Source of the DNA: Paraphoma chrysanthemicola
Taxonomy: Eukaryota > Ascomycota > Dothideomycetes > Pleosporales > Phaeosphaeriaceae
NCBI GenBank assembly: GCA_020744225.1
Contig: JAGMWG010000015.1
Coordinates: 744,001-808,000 of the forward strand
Reading direction: 5' to 3'
DNA length: 64,000 nt
The notes beneath the pieces are model-generated. The model was not told the DNA's origin, made no database searches, and saw only the letters and a list, made by a program, of their open reading frames with translations. The translations under genes and the position numbers were made by a program. This document shows, piece after piece, positions 31,688 to 42,702 of the stretch. Within the stretch, counting starts at the first letter, position 1. The number at the start of each line of letters is the position of its first letter.

Positions 31688-32107
31688 GACCAACGAGCAC
31701 TAGACGACACCATTTGGCGCAACGGACTAGCCTCTAAATGATAGAGTGAGGCCTGTAGTATACCATATAAGGTGAGAGCTACATGGCTTCTCGCTGCCAG
31801 CAATTCATGATGACGACTCCATTCTGCTTCCACCTCCCTCCTTCATTTCTCGTCCCGCTTGCTCTGGGGCTGCCCTTTCCTCTTGCTGAGATCAGAAGTC
31901 GCTTTTGGGCTGCTCCTGCCACTCTTGGTGTAAATACCACCCTCGCTCTTTCCTCACCTCCAGCCATGCCTACCATCTTCTATGAGTGCATTCCTTTCCC
32001 TGCTTCCTCACCTCCTAACCTCATCTCATCGTCCGCACATCTGTTTTACCGCATGAATTAGTCTGCATCGCCTACAATTTGTATCGCATGAGCATCCTAC
32101 CACGAGC
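31688..32107. other. intergenic / leader
   Basis: Between the proteasome 3' end and the next plus-strand gene. It is C/T-rich (about 31830-31990), typical of a fungal promoter and leader. No gene was seen. Confidence 0.5.
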
Positions 32108-33455
32108 ATGACTACTCCCACTCAGCGGCCCGGTGGCACTCCTCTCGGATTCCACGGGCCATCCGGATCCTTTCTCCAGCAGCTGCTTAAAGAGGCCAGA
32201 GCCTCCGGAACACCAACTATCGTCCGCAGCCAGCCCGTTCCTCAGGACACACCTCGTTCCGCCCCCAGTTTTGATGGTAGCAGACGCCGCTCGTCCGTCT
32301 GGCTAGGCGGCACCTCGATAGCGCAGGAAATGCGAGACAAACTCAGAGCAGCGGATGAGGTAAGACTCCGCAGAACTTCCATCAGTGGCAACGATGGCCC
32401 TTCGCCTCCTACCAGACCAGTTCTGCGTCTGCAGATGCCACGCTATGATGCTCCCTCGTCTCTTCTAAAGGGCGGATCCGCGGCCGCCAGCCCAAAAGGT
32501 ACCGCTTATTCTCCAATCGAAGTGAGCCAAGGACACGAGACGCGCTCTATAACGTCTCGCGATGCCACGACATTTCGTGCAAGAACCAGAATCGGTGGCC
32601 TGCGACTCCCAACACCCACAGCCACCGCAGGACCATCATCACCTCTTGCCGATGGTTCACCGCATCTGACCTCCCCTCTGATGTTCTGCGATGTCGATTC
32701 CGACGCATCTGCATCTCCATCCACTATCTCGCCTCCAACTTCAGCCCTTTCAGCAACGTCTACAAACACGACACTAGGCTCTTCCAACACGGATCCTAGC
32801 ACGCCACGCGTTACCAGAAGATCGAACCGTCAGTGCCTTTCCGTAGAGTAACACACACGCTGATTATATCACAGCGGTCAAGAGATCCCACGATGGAGCC
32901 TCGTCGTCTCCCGAAATGCTCACCAAGAAATCGCGAACGCAAACACTACCCGAGGCTAGAAGCGGCGCAATGGTATCGCCTGATGTACGCTCGCCCTGGA
33001 GATGTAGCATCGGCGGTGATAACCGGACCTTATTGCGTAATTCCTCTTTCACAGAACGAGCTCCAGCGCCACCCGTGGTGATGAACGTGGAAGGAACAAG
33101 CACATTCCCCGAGCTCTCGTCTTTTCGCCCCGGAGCCGTCGGCCCCCAGGGTGTGCCCGTTGTCTCGACACCATCACGCTCGAACACGCGTAGACAATCC
33201 GCGATGGAACGAGGTGGAAGTCCCACACCAGCCGAGACACCGATATATGCGAGATCGCTGCACCTGGTTGACACGGAGTTCTCGATCTTCAAGAAATCAC
33301 ATGGCGACGAGTCAACGGAGTTTCCACTCTGCTTGTATTGCTTCCGTCAACACGGCGCGTTCAATCGCATCAAGGAGCACGGCTATGAGGTGTGCGATGG
33401 TGATGAGGCGCTGGATAGTCATTATTGGGAAGCGTATGGAGACGGTACGGGATAG
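32108..33455 (+). CDS. Ser/Pro-rich protein of unknown function with C-terminal Cys block
   Basis: Two exons, 32108-32828 and 32875-33455, separated by a 46-bp intron (GTCAGT..CTGAT..ACAG), encode 433 aa. The first 240 residues are disordered: Ser/Thr/Pro-rich with many TP and SP sites and a short helix SFLQQLLKEARASGT near the N terminus. The C terminus is ordered-looking (SLHLVDTEFSIFKK then FPLCLYCFRQHGAF and EHGYEVCDGDEALDSHYW) with four Cys/His-rich positions that could bind zinc. I do not recognise the family. The TP/SP density suggests a regulated nuclear or cell-cycle protein, but that is a guess. The exon join is supported by continuous frame and strong acceptor context; the C-terminal end is the first stop. 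Confidence 0.65.
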
Positions 33456-33834
33456 TCTGAAGGGCTGGGGATGGAGGGTGACCTGTTGGTGTGGCATTGT
33501 ACGGCGTTGCTGGATGGCAGAGTATTCTTATGTGCGGTTGAGGAAGATTCTTGATAGGTCTTGAACGTTGTCTGATGTTGGAAAAAGGTGGGTGTTGAGA
33601 GTCGGGCGAATGGTACACTGTGCTCATTCTGATTCCTCTTGTGCAATATGTTTGAAGTGTGCAACCAAGCCTCATAGGGCGCGTGTATATACATCATGAA
33701 ACTATTATCGTGTATCTAATGCCCTCCGAGAGTGGCCGCTCAAACGCCTACAAATGCCGCCAAACAACAACAAAAACAGTATGCTAATGCCACACCCAAT
33801 GCAAATATACAACCACAGAAAACAAAATGCGCGC
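33456..33834. other. intergenic, convergent 3' ends
   Basis: Convergent 3' ends of the plus-strand Ser/Pro-rich gene and the minus-strand PRM10 gene. CAACAACAA-type repeats lie at about 33760-33780. No gene was seen. Confidence 0.45.
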
Positions 33835-36600
33835 TCAAAAACTAAACAATCCACTCCTCCTCTTGCCCAACGGATACACAATCAATGCCGCCAAAAACAA
33901 TCCAACTGTAATTCCAATCGCAATCTGCACAACACTAAACCCCACATTCAACGCAATGCTATTAATCGTATTCGCCGTCCCGACATCCGCGGCACTAATC
34001 GTCGTCACATTGGTCGTACTATTGCGCACAATCTGGTCCGCGGATTGCAGACCAGACACGAGACTACCTTGCACAGACAAGCCCGAAGGAACTTGCACAA
34101 AGATAGCAGGCAACATAGCCGCGGCCGCGAGACCGTATCCAATCTTGCGCGTATGTGGAACAAAGTCGGAGATACTTGACGCGCGGGATGTAGGCACACT
34201 GCTACTCCTCGTGGGATCGTAGGCCGAGCGTTCGACTTTTGCGTGCTGCTGGGACCGCGGGCCATGGCGTTGTCTGCGGTACAATTTCCTAACTTTGACG
34301 AGTTTGGGACGGAGATGTGTTTCCCAGACACCCAAGCTCCAGTTCTCGACGTGGCGGCCGAAGCGGGCGTGGATGTTTGCTGCGATGCCGATGGCGAGGG
34401 CGCCGAGGGTGTTGCTGACTTGTGCGTTGGACTTGAAGTATGTGCTTGAGTGGAAATTGACGACCCAGCCGATAAACGCGATGACGGTCATGCTGGGCAT
34501 TTGTTTGTATTTGGCTTGGTTGACAATCATGAGGCAGATGGCGAAGGCGGGGACGAAGAGGTAGTAGAAATTCGTCGACATGGGGTCGCGGCATGAGGTG
34601 CGGGATGTGGCGTTCTTGTCCATCATGCCGTAGAGCACGGTGCCGATGGTGATGCCGAAGCCTAGGAAGAGGGAGTAGATGATTGCGTAGACCATGCGCA
34701 CGGAGCCAGCGACGATGTGTTTGCTTTGGAGTTCGAGTGAGGCGCAAAGGACCATGAAGCCGGGGAGGATGAGGGCGATGGACGATTGCGCCATGGCGCT
34801 GAAGCAGAAGAGTTCTTTGCCATCACTGCCGCGGATGGAGCCGAGGGCGCGCGCAGCGAAACTGGTGATGACGGATGCGCCAATCTCGAAGACGTTGCTG
34901 ATGAGGTCGTTGCCGGGTGCTACGATGAGCTGCAACCATCCTATGATGCAGCCGAGTAAGAAGCAGAAAGGCAAGTCGATGAAGCGAGCTTGGAACGCAA
35001 AGGGGCCAACGGTGGCTGATGCGAGGCCATATACGAAGACCCTTAGCCAGCGTCTGAACTTGTCTTTCCTTCCCATGATGGCATCGAGACGAGGTGTGGC
35101 ATCTTCAACACCGATACGATCGTGCACAACGTCTTTGTAGATCTCATGCACATCACGCAGCTTGCCGAGGTCGACGCCTTGACTCGTTCGCACCAGCTTG
35201 ACCTCGCTAGTGTGTACTGAAGAGTCGTCGAAGGCTACAATCATACAGCCAGGCATGTACAGAAACTGTGCCTCGATCTCCAGAACCCGAGCGGACATGT
35301 TGAGGTACTCTTCCAATCGATGAGTAGGTGCGCCGTACATCATGAGAGCCTTGCACAGCTTGCGCAGGTAGTTCTGACGAGCAAGAGTACCAGCAAGATG
35401 AATCTTGATCTTGATCTCGTCATCGCGGCGCTTGGCCTTCTTGAAAGGAAGAATAGACTCGTCCGACTTGGACCGCTTGCCCATTTGTGGTCGGCTCTTC
35501 TTGTATTGTGCACCCGCCTCGTGACCCGCTTCTTTCTGCGCAGGCGTCGCGAGACTGTATGCTGATGACCCCACCAGAGTCGAGATCGATGTTGCAGATT
35601 GGGTGTTATTATGGCGGGCAAACCAAGGTCTTCCGGATCGAGGGGTATTGTAGCCGGATGAAGGCGGCGACGGATTCGGGGAGTTTGCAGCCGTTGAAGC
35701 TCCACTAAGAGACCCAGTACTCAAGGTACGAAGATGACTAGGCCTGGTAGGCTGCCGAGGAACGGAAATTGGACCTTGAGCAGTGCTCGAAGCCCTAAGT
35801 AGTGTGCCAAGTACGCCAGTTCGATACTTCGTTGGGCGTGACACGCGCTCGTCTTCTACCTCGATGGTATCTGGTGTCACCTGTCCAGACTGGAGCGGCG
35901 CGTCGGTGTGGTAAAGGTCTTCAGGACTGATAGAGTCTTGTTGAGTGGTACGTAGAGTGTGCTGGCGCAAAAGCATCGAGGCGCGCTTCATAAATTGGGG
36001 GTCATCGTCCTCGTCTGTGGTTTCACCGACCGAATCATAGGTTCTAGCCATGTTTTGGAGCTCCACTGGGGGTGACATTGTTTCCTTCGAGTTGCGACGA
36101 CTGACGGGAGCTGAATACGTTCCAACGGACTTTGATAGCTTGGCAGCGCGCCGTTGTGCTTCGAGACCAGATCGCTGCTTGAGACCTGCAACAAATGAGG
36201 GTTGGGCTTCGGTTTCGTCCTCAAATGGGTTTGGTTCGTCGTTGAGATAGAATTCGGGGGGTGTCCGTGGTCCTTTACGTATCGCTGGTCGTGGTTTCTG
36301 GACATCGCGGGGAAGGCTGGCAGGGTCTAGCAGGTCTGGAGGGTGCTCTTCTCCCAGTGCTAACCGAATCGACTCCCTCATCTTCTGAAGCTCATCTTGC
36401 GTGACATCAGGTCTGTGAAGCGGCGTGTTGTGTCCACCGGACCCAGTGTCTGGATCATCAGGTGACACTGTGGAGAAAGGACGTGGAGCATCTGATGTGA
36501 ATCCTACACGCTTGCGTCCAGCCCCAGGGGTGGACGACATGTCGTCGAGGTCAGATTGTGAATGAGACTGAGAGGGCCCGGCATCTTGGAAGGGGTTCAT
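33835..36600 (-). CDS. Prm10-like ThrE/DUF1212 membrane transporter
   Basis: A single-exon frame from ATG 36600 (MNPFQDAGPSQ) encodes 921 aa. The frame is open upstream to 36681, but without an ATG. A disordered, SP/TP-rich N-terminal half (about residues 1-400) precedes the ThrE (DUF1212) region. That region has HLAGTLARQNYLRKLCKALM, MYGAPTHRLEEYL and FLYMPGCMIVAFDDSS, which form the cytoplasmic N-terminal part of the domain. It is followed by about ten hydrophobic segments such as PFCFLLGCIIGWLQLIV and SSIALILPGFMVLCASLEL. The C-terminal third carries the second ThrE repeat (FGITIGTVLYGMM, ALAIGIAANIHARF). Family: yeast Prm10 (pheromone-regulated) and bacterial threonine/serine exporters; the substrate in fungi is unknown. 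It is convergent with the gene at 32108. Confidence 0.9.
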   Translation of the reverse strand: MNPFQDAGPSQSHSQSDLDDMSSTPGAGRKRVGFTSDAPRPFSTVSPDDPDTGSGGHNTPLHRPDVTQDELQKMRESIRLALGEEHPPDLLDPASLPRDVQKPRPAIRKGPRTPPEFYLNDEPNPFEDETEAQPSFVAGLKQRSGLEAQRRAAKLSKSVGTYSAPVSRRNSKETMSPPVELQNMARTYDSVGETTDEDDDPQFMKRASMLLRQHTLRTTQQDSISPEDLYHTDAPLQSGQVTPDTIEVEDERVSRPTKYRTGVLGTLLRASSTAQGPISVPRQPTRPSHLRTLSTGSLSGASTAANSPNPSPPSSGYNTPRSGRPWFARHNNTQSATSISTLVGSSAYSLATPAQKEAGHEAGAQYKKSRPQMGKRSKSDESILPFKKAKRRDDEIKIKIHLAGTLARQNYLRKLCKALMMYGAPTHRLEEYLNMSARVLEIEAQFLYMPGCMIVAFDDSSVHTSEVKLVRTSQGVDLGKLRDVHEIYKDVVHDRIGVEDATPRLDAIMGRKDKFRRWLRVFVYGLASATVGPFAFQARFIDLPFCFLLGCIIGWLQLIVAPGNDLISNVFEIGASVITSFAARALGSIRGSDGKELFCFSAMAQSSIALILPGFMVLCASLELQSKHIVAGSVRMVYAIIYSLFLGFGITIGTVLYGMMDKNATSRTSCRDPMSTNFYYLFVPAFAICLMIVNQAKYKQMPSMTVIAFIGWVVNFHSSTYFKSNAQVSNTLGALAIGIAANIHARFGRHVENWSLGVWETHLRPKLVKVRKLYRRQRHGPRSQQHAKVERSAYDPTRSSSVPTSRASSISDFVPHTRKIGYGLAAAAMLPAIFVQVPSGLSVQGSLVSGLQSADQIVRNSTTNVTTISAADVGTANTINSIALNVGFSVVQIAIGITVGLFLAALIVYPLGKRRSGLFSF

Positions 36601-38708
36601 CTTGCTATTATATTGCGTGGCGACACCAAGAATGGTGCGATAAGTCCGCCTACGCGCGAGGTCGATGTCCTCTCTTGGCACGGGGGCTTCCTGACTCGAA
36701 AAGCTAGACGATGCACGTGTAGTCGTTGGCTGGATTGCAACTGGCTACTAGTGACCAGGCTTTGGGCCGGTTCCTGTACCTAGCGGGAGATCTTCGAAGC
36801 GTAGCGTGTATGCAATGGCCTCAAGATGAAATGCGATGTCGGGTATCAATGGGTCTTTGGGCGCAGCGTTGTGCTCCTCTGCGCACAGAACAGCTTTGTG
36901 CAACCGAGAATGACCGTGACTGAATTAAAGAGTCGCAACGGGATGTCTAGTGGAAAATGCTTTCGATGTAGGAAGGTGATGACGGAGAACTGGTGAGTAG
37001 ACAGTGGCCTAGGACGTGGGATTGATAAGGGTACGCTAGCGCAGTACCGATGAGTTGCACGCGTACCTATCCGAGACGCATGCGACTGGTAAAAGACGAC
37101 GACAGTTTGTTGCAGCGCTAGAAGACCCAATTTTCGCCAGCGATCTGAAGTGGCCAGAAGGTTCGAATGCGGTTCGTCAGCTCGAACAAAGCGGTGGTGG
37201 AGCAATTATTGCAGGGAACATTAACTGTTCGGGAACACCAGAAATCACGACAGGCGCCAAAAGAAGCCGAAGCTTTAGCGCCTGTTCCCTCAGCGCGGGA
37301 GTGGCTGCGATGGCGTTAAAGTATTTTAAGGCGCCGCGAGGTCCGATGCCGTAGTTTGCAGGTGTGCCAGAGGTTGTTAGAGATAAGAACGCCGTATGCT
37401 CGCCGGGAAAAAAAGTTTTCCGTTCCTTCATATGGCCGCAATTGAGCGAACTTAAGCAATTCGCGGCAGTATTGATCCTCAAGAAAACAAACAAGATGGA
37501 AGTCTTGACTGACGACACACTCAGGAGTTGCCAGCCCGGATACGCTTAGATTTGCGGACATCCATTCCTTGCTCGGCAGCGGGCGCGACAGAAAAGTGGA
37601 CATGGTGTTGCAAGGGCTTGGAGTGTGCTCGTTGAGGGAATCCGAGATAAGCAGAGAGTGGGTACATATGGGTCGTCCAAGCCTCTGTGTGCGTATTCGC
37701 CAATAGTGAGCATCAAGGGGGCATCGTGCGGACAGTCGGAACGATAAGCTTGGGAGAGTGAGTTTCGCAGGATTGTGATCGAGAACCATCGGTGCGGAGC
37801 TGCATGCAGTGCCTGACTCAACGCAGCGGCGAATCCAACACACGAGAGATTCCCCTGAGCGCTATGGGGCGACTGATACAGTAACTGACATGCACAGTGG
37901 TCGACCCATGGTGGTTGAGATGGTGGCGGCAAGAGGCTGAAAACCCTGGGACGGCGGAAAAGCTTGTTTCGTGGGCGGCCCGAGCGCATCCCAACAGTTG
38001 CGACACGAGCTGGCGACTGTTTTGAGTGCCACCGTCACATGTCGGCGTACTTGTGTACGGGCTCGAGCTTGTCGCATTCCTGAATGACGTAATGCATCTC
38101 ATGGCATTGACCGACCAGGAATAGAAACGCGACACGGCTTCGTGACCCGCGGGTAGTGTCAACGACGTCAATCACGAGACTCGTATCATTACTGTCTCCC
38201 GGCAGCATCGGCCAGCTTTGAAAGATGGTTCGGGTCTAGGCGATCAGCGCAACGGCGTGGAACAGGTAACGGGCAGAACAATGCGAATGTCCGCCGCATG
38301 CGGGTTGCGCGAAAGCCGCCGGAAGACGCGTGCTCGACGGGCTACGTCATCGCCCGCTGAACACCACCAGCTGCTATCCTCCTCTTCGTGCCGCCCTCGC
38401 GTCCAGCCATCTTTGTTCCTCCTCCACAAGCATGACTAACGTCAAATCACGTGTACTGAGATGCATCTGCCGGCTCCGGTCATACGATGGTCCGTCGCCG
38501 AAGCTAATGTGGGGCAGGGCAGCTCTTCCCCGCAGCGTGGCTACTGTGGGAGGCTGTCTGGCTGGGGCAGACATGGAGAGAGGATCGCACCCCAAGGGGT
38601 CACTACGAGCCCCACCTTGACCGAGATATCATCTTAAGCATAGAACCGTGACTCTGATCATGCACGATTGACCCAACAGCACTGACAGCAGCAGTCTAAA
38701 AGTTCAAC
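36601..38708. other. long intergenic region
   Basis: About 2.1 kb upstream of PRM10 (minus) and of the monooxygenase gene (plus), divergent. Many small frames on both strands, none convincing. No repeat or RNA gene was recognised. Confidence 0.45.
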
Positions 38709-40086
38709 ATGCCAAAGATCAACCATGTAAGTTTTGACATCACTGTGTTGCTGCTTCGACTAACGTAACCAGGTCGTGATTGTGGGGGCCGGCCCATCAG
38801 GCCTTCTCCTGGGTGTATTACTCGCACGTAATCTGGGTATTAAAGTAACCATACTTGATGCGGACACCAAAATAAACGACAACCCACGTGCTGCCCATTA
38901 TGCACCATCAGCGGTATTCGACTTTCATCGAGCCGGCATCATTGACGATGTGCGGAAAGAGGGAATGACCCCCAAAGGTGTCTGCTGGAGACTGCAGGAC
39001 ACCACCTTCTTAGCAGGCATGGGCCGGGAACCAGAAAATGACAAGTACTCCATGGTTGTCTTGCCTTTGGACCGCCTCGGGCCGCTCATCGTACGACATT
39101 TCGAGAGCTATCCCAACACCGAGATTCTCTGGGGTCATAAGCTCGTCGACGTTCAGCAAGATTCGAATGGCGCCACTGCCATAGTGGAGACGCAAGATGG
39201 TCAAACAAAGAAGATCACGGGAGACTATCTCGTCGGTGCTGATGGCGCATCAAGTGGTGTAAGAACCGCCTTATTCGGCAAAGAGTACCCTGGAGAAACA
39301 TTAGACAAGCAAATTGTAGCCACAAATGTATGAGACGAGAGCAACTCGGATAATTACATACTAACAACATAGGTCTACCTTCCATTCGACGAGCGTTTCG
39401 ACTACTGGGACTCCAACTTCATTGTACATCCCACGGACTGGTATATGGCTGCCAAGATCACAAACGATGGCCTTTGGCGCGTCACCTACGGCGACGACGG
39501 AGGCCTCTCCCGCGAAGAACTCATCAAACGCCAACCCGCCCGCTACGAAAAGATTCTCCCTGGCCACCCCAAACCAGATGAATACAAACTCATCAGCATG
39601 AGCCCATACAAGCTCCAACAACGCTGCGCACCAAGTTTCCGCGTTGGCAAGATCGTCCTCGTCGCTGACGCTGCCCACCTTTGCAATCCATTCGGCGGCC
39701 TAGGTCTCACGGGTGGGTTCGCAGACGTCGGCTCGCTATACGATTGCTTCACAGGCATCCATCAGGACGAGCTCGACGAAGACATTCTAGACAAGTACAG
39801 CGAGGTTCGGATCAACATCTGGCGCGAGATGATCGATCCCATGTCGCGGGACAATTTCCATCGCTTATGGGATCCCGCGCATAAGCAGAAGCAAGAAGAG
39901 TTTTTCAAGATGTGTGAGAGGGCGACGGATGATCCGGTCTGGGGCAAGTCGGTGGCGGAATCGATTCATCAGATTAGACATGACTTTACGCAGTATTTCA
40001 AGAGTAAGCAGCGGAACGGGACGAATGGTGTGAATGGGCATGAATCGAATGGGATTGAGGGGAGTGGAGAGGTGAAGCAGAGCTAG
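38709..40086 (+). CDS. FAD-dependent monooxygenase (PHBH/UbiH type)
   Basis: Three exons, 38709-38726, 38773-39327 and 39373-40086, with introns of 46 and 45 bp (GTAAGT..CTAAC..CCAG and GTATGA..CTAAC..ATAG), encode 428 aa. Exon 1 is only 18 bp (MPKINH). The Rossmann GxGxxG motif (VIVGAGPSGLLLG) lies at residues 11-16, with LDAD as the ribose-binding acid. The DG motif (GADGASSGVR) lies near residue 160. The FAD-phosphate GD motif appears as VLVADAAHLCNPFGGLG, with Ala in place of the usual Gly before Asp. FAD hydroxylases of this class insert oxygen into aromatic or activated substrates with NAD(P)H. The C-terminal about 60 residues are variable. No biosynthetic neighbours were recognised. 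Confidence 0.9.
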
Positions 40087-40229
40087 GCAAGTAAGACGGC
40101 TTCTTGATTGCAGTGTAGGAATAGATGTGCAAGAGTGTTGTTGAATGCGATGATATATCTTGTATAAAATCCTATCTAGCGCAATTCCTCCTTCTAACTT
40201 CTCACGACGCAGACGTCGTACGCCGTCTT

Positions 40230-40661
40230 CTATTCCGCCACTTCCGCTTGCGTCACCACAGCGACCAACGACTTCACGACCACTCCTGCGTCCGTCTCTG
40301 AACGTGGAGAGGCCAGCGAAGCGGAAGTTGATGCCGTGGTTGAAGCCGATCTTAAGGTCGAAGATGAATGCTCACTCTCCTCGCCCTGGCGGAAGTACTG
40401 CACTTGTATGACTCGCCCTAGTGCAACCGCACCGATGATCACCCCGGCCATAGCGATCAAGGCGAGGATAATGAGGGTCGGTATACGCAACGGAGGATGC
40501 GAGCATGTGCGGTCAGGAGATGGTTTGGATGAACGTGTTGGACATTTTGGAAGGGATGGAGGGGAGATCGAAGGTTGGGAATCGATGAATTTTGGTCCTT
40601 TACAAAGGAACGGTAAGTCTTGGATGTGTTGTGGAAGGATATTTTCGGCGTCTCGGGACAT
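40230..40661 (-). CDS. small single-pass membrane protein (cluster member 1)
   Basis: Single exon, 143 aa from ATG 40661 (MSRDAENILPQ); an upstream in-frame extension to 40775 is also open. One hydrophobic segment at about residues 60-82 (PTLIILALIAMAGVIIGAVA) follows a 59-residue cytosolic-type segment with Pro/Ser and Lys. The outer part is Ser/Thr-rich (SSSTLRSASTTASTSASLAS). Positive residues before the TM and a Ser-rich outer tail fit a type II topology with an exposed O-glycosylatable stalk (inference). There is no known domain and no Cys in the outer part. It is the first of four similar same-strand genes up to 44785. Confidence 0.6.
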   Translation of the reverse strand: MSRDAENILPQHIQDLPFLCKGPKFIDSQPSISPPSLPKCPTRSSKPSPDRTCSHPPLRIPTLIILALIAMAGVIIGAVALGRVIQVQYFRQGEESEHSSSTLRSASTTASTSASLASPRSETDAGVVVKSLVAVVTQAEVAE

Positions 40662-41017
40662 GGTTGCGGTATTGAGATTGGTTGTAGTTTGGACATGGTT
40701 TAGAAGACAAAGAGAAAATATATCGACCCAGCCCATGAGCGAATTGTGAGCGAAGATAGGCACGTGTTGATGCACTATGTTTGTGGAACACTGGCGGAAG
40801 GTATAAATCCCTCAGACAGTACCTTTCTTCGAATAGTTCAACGCCCGATGTCTTTTGGCGGGACTTGTTAAACTGCTAGCATCACATGGCATACTGGATC
40901 TACACAAGTCGGGCTCAGCCAGAATATATTACATCTTCATCTCAATATATCATCATATTCTTATCTACATCATATATCATCCTGAAGGCCTGTGCACCGC
41001 CAGAATCGGGTTTTTAT
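40662..41017. other. intergenic within membrane-protein cluster
   Basis: A 355-bp spacer that should contain the promoter of member 1 and the 3' end of member 2. No other feature was seen. Confidence 0.45.
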
Positions 41018-41662
41018 TTAGCTGACAATGTGACACACCTCACACCCAAACATCCCATTCTTATCCACCTTGCACGCCGTAATCTGATCCGCTCGGTTAC
41101 TCATCACATTGCACCGCTGATTGCACTCTTGCTCTGACATCCACGGACCAATTGTGAAGCACTTGTCCAACTTTAACTCTGCGGAAGGGGTAGGCGGAGG
41201 CAGGATCTCCATCGACACTGGAGAGGGGAAAGGAGAGGGTGGTGCTGGTTGAGGGGGTGGATGTGTCATGAGCAATGGCAGCGAGAACATAGACTTGGAC
41301 GTAGCCTCGGGTCGAATGAACTCCGTCGCAGTTACGATCACGGTGGATTGTAGTCGCATATCCGTGTATTCGCTGTAATCCGCGACTGTTTCCGTATGCA
41401 TGATCATTACTGTTGTAGTCGATTTTATGAGAACGGTTGGTATGTTCCGATATTTCACTTTTTGCATTTCGCGGCCGACAAAGATCGACCCAATTGTTGT
41501 GCCGGCAATCATCAGAGTGAATAAGAAGATGCCAGCAGCAATGAGCACGACAGGTTTGCGCCAGAAGGAACGCTTGTTGGGGCGGAGTGGGAGGTATTCT
41601 GGGAACGGAGCTTCGTTAAGGTCGATTGCTTCGAAGTCTTCCTTGGGATTTGATTGTGTCAT
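41018..41662 (-). CDS. single-pass membrane protein with C-terminal six-Cys domain (cluster member 2)
   Basis: Single exon, 214 aa from ATG 41662 (MTQSNPKEDF). A TM segment at about residues 37-61 (VVLIAAGIFLFTLMIAGTTI) follows Arg/Lys (RPNKRSFWRK), predicting a type II orientation. A Pro-rich stalk (PPPQPAPPSPFPSP) leads to a C-terminal domain with six Cys (CFTIG, QECNQRC, TACK, GCEVC), likely disulfide-bonded outside the cell. No known domain. A TATA box (TATAAAT) lies 59 bp upstream at 41721-41727 on the minus strand. Member 2 is the clearest candidate of the four for a folded outer domain. Confidence 0.65.
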   Translation of the reverse strand: MTQSNPKEDFEAIDLNEAPFPEYLPLRPNKRSFWRKPVVLIAAGIFLFTLMIAGTTIGSIFVGREMQKVKYRNIPTVLIKSTTTVMIMHTETVADYSEYTDMRLQSTVIVTATEFIRPEATSKSMFSLPLLMTHPPPQPAPPSPFPSPVSMEILPPPTPSAELKLDKCFTIGPWMSEQECNQRCNVMSNRADQITACKVDKNGMFGCEVCHIVS

Positions 41663-42129
41663 GGGTTTTTGGACGACGGTTTGGTGGCGGGGTGAGAAAG
41701 GTTGAAGAAGTGGAAGGGGAATTTATAGCTTTTTGACTTGAACTTGTTCCAGCGTTGTCATTATCTGTAGACGATGTGAAGACACAATGTTGCTGGGGAT
41801 AGAAAAGAATGTTTGCTAATAGTAAGCTGCAATGATCTTCAGTGGCTCGAGACAGTCTGAGACAATCACGAATGTTACGGTGAGTAGCACAACTTGGAGT
41901 CTTTCATTATCAAAGTCTTGATTCAGTTCAATATACATATGCGACGAGCTTTAGTTTTGGAGAGAGTCCATATATATGCTGGTGAGCCATACTGTTGCGT
42001 CATCTTTCATTCCAAAGTATCCTCTTGCGCGGAGCCAGTGAACGGGCATGGTACTACCATCCGATTCGCACTTGGAAGACTTTCCACGTCTTTCCATTCA
42101 TTTTGCTACACTTCGGTCTGCATGCACCC
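41663..42129. other. intergenic within membrane-protein cluster
   Basis: A 467-bp spacer with a TATA-type sequence at 41721-41727 for the gene starting at 41662. No gene seen. Confidence 0.45.
41721..41727 (-). promoter_or_regulatory. TATA box of cluster member 2
   Basis: TATAAAT on the minus strand, 59 bp before the ATG at 41662. The position is normal for a core promoter element in fungi; expression evidence is lacking. Confidence 0.4.
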
Positions 42130-42702
42130 TCAGTTCCCCAATTGACTACCGACATGCCTGTGCCTCCAAGCCCTCTCTCCATTTTCCAGCCCAGCAGGTT
42201 CTGTAGTCGCAGGCGGCGTCCAAGAGAACGCTGGCGCGACAGGAAACCAATCTATGGAGGACGTGACTGTCGGAGCAGAATTAGCTGGAATGGATTTCGA
42301 CGAAGCTGGTGGTAGCACACTGGGCAGAGGAAGTGTCGTTGTTGTCGTTGTAGTAGCAGCGTTGGGCGGTCTTGCAAATGGAACGAGTGTGGTTGTTTTG
42401 ATTCTACTCGTGCCGAACATTGTCTCCACATCGGCGATGGTTGTCGATCGAAGTGATTGAACCTGGTTTGCGCCCACCTTTATGCCAGTAAGAATCGCTG
42501 CTGCTAAAGAGGCGAGTACGAGTATGACGCCGCCAAGGACCCAAACTGCCTTGCTCATGAATGGTGTGTACTTGTAATGTGCCTGGGCAGAAGGCCGCGA
42601 TTCGAGATCGCCGGGATAGTGCGGGTGGTTTGTGTCGCGAAAGTCCACTGGTACACCTGTGACTTGAGGCGCAATGGGGTCGGGTTTCGTATTGTTATTC
42701 AT
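42130..42702 (-). CDS. single-pass membrane protein (cluster member 3)
   Basis: Single exon, 190 aa from ATG 42702 (MNNNTKPDPIAP); an in-frame ATG 24 bp further up (42726) is less likely. A TM segment at about residues 53-74 (VWVLGGVILVLASLAAAIL) is preceded by Lys (MSKAV). The outer part contains a TTTTTTTLPLP-type Thr run, TP/SP sites and VTSSIDW, and ends RAWRHRHVGSQLGN. No Cys in the outer part. Unknown family; it shares the layout short basic-ended inside, one TM, Ser/Thr/Pro outside with members 1, 2 and 4. Confidence 0.6.
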   Translation of the reverse strand: MNNNTKPDPIAPQVTGVPVDFRDTNHPHYPGDLESRPSAQAHYKYTPFMSKAVWVLGGVILVLASLAAAILTGIKVGANQVQSLRSTTIADVETMFGTSRIKTTTLVPFARPPNAATTTTTTTLPLPSVLPPASSKSIPANSAPTVTSSIDWFPVAPAFSWTPPATTEPAGLENGERAWRHRHVGSQLGN

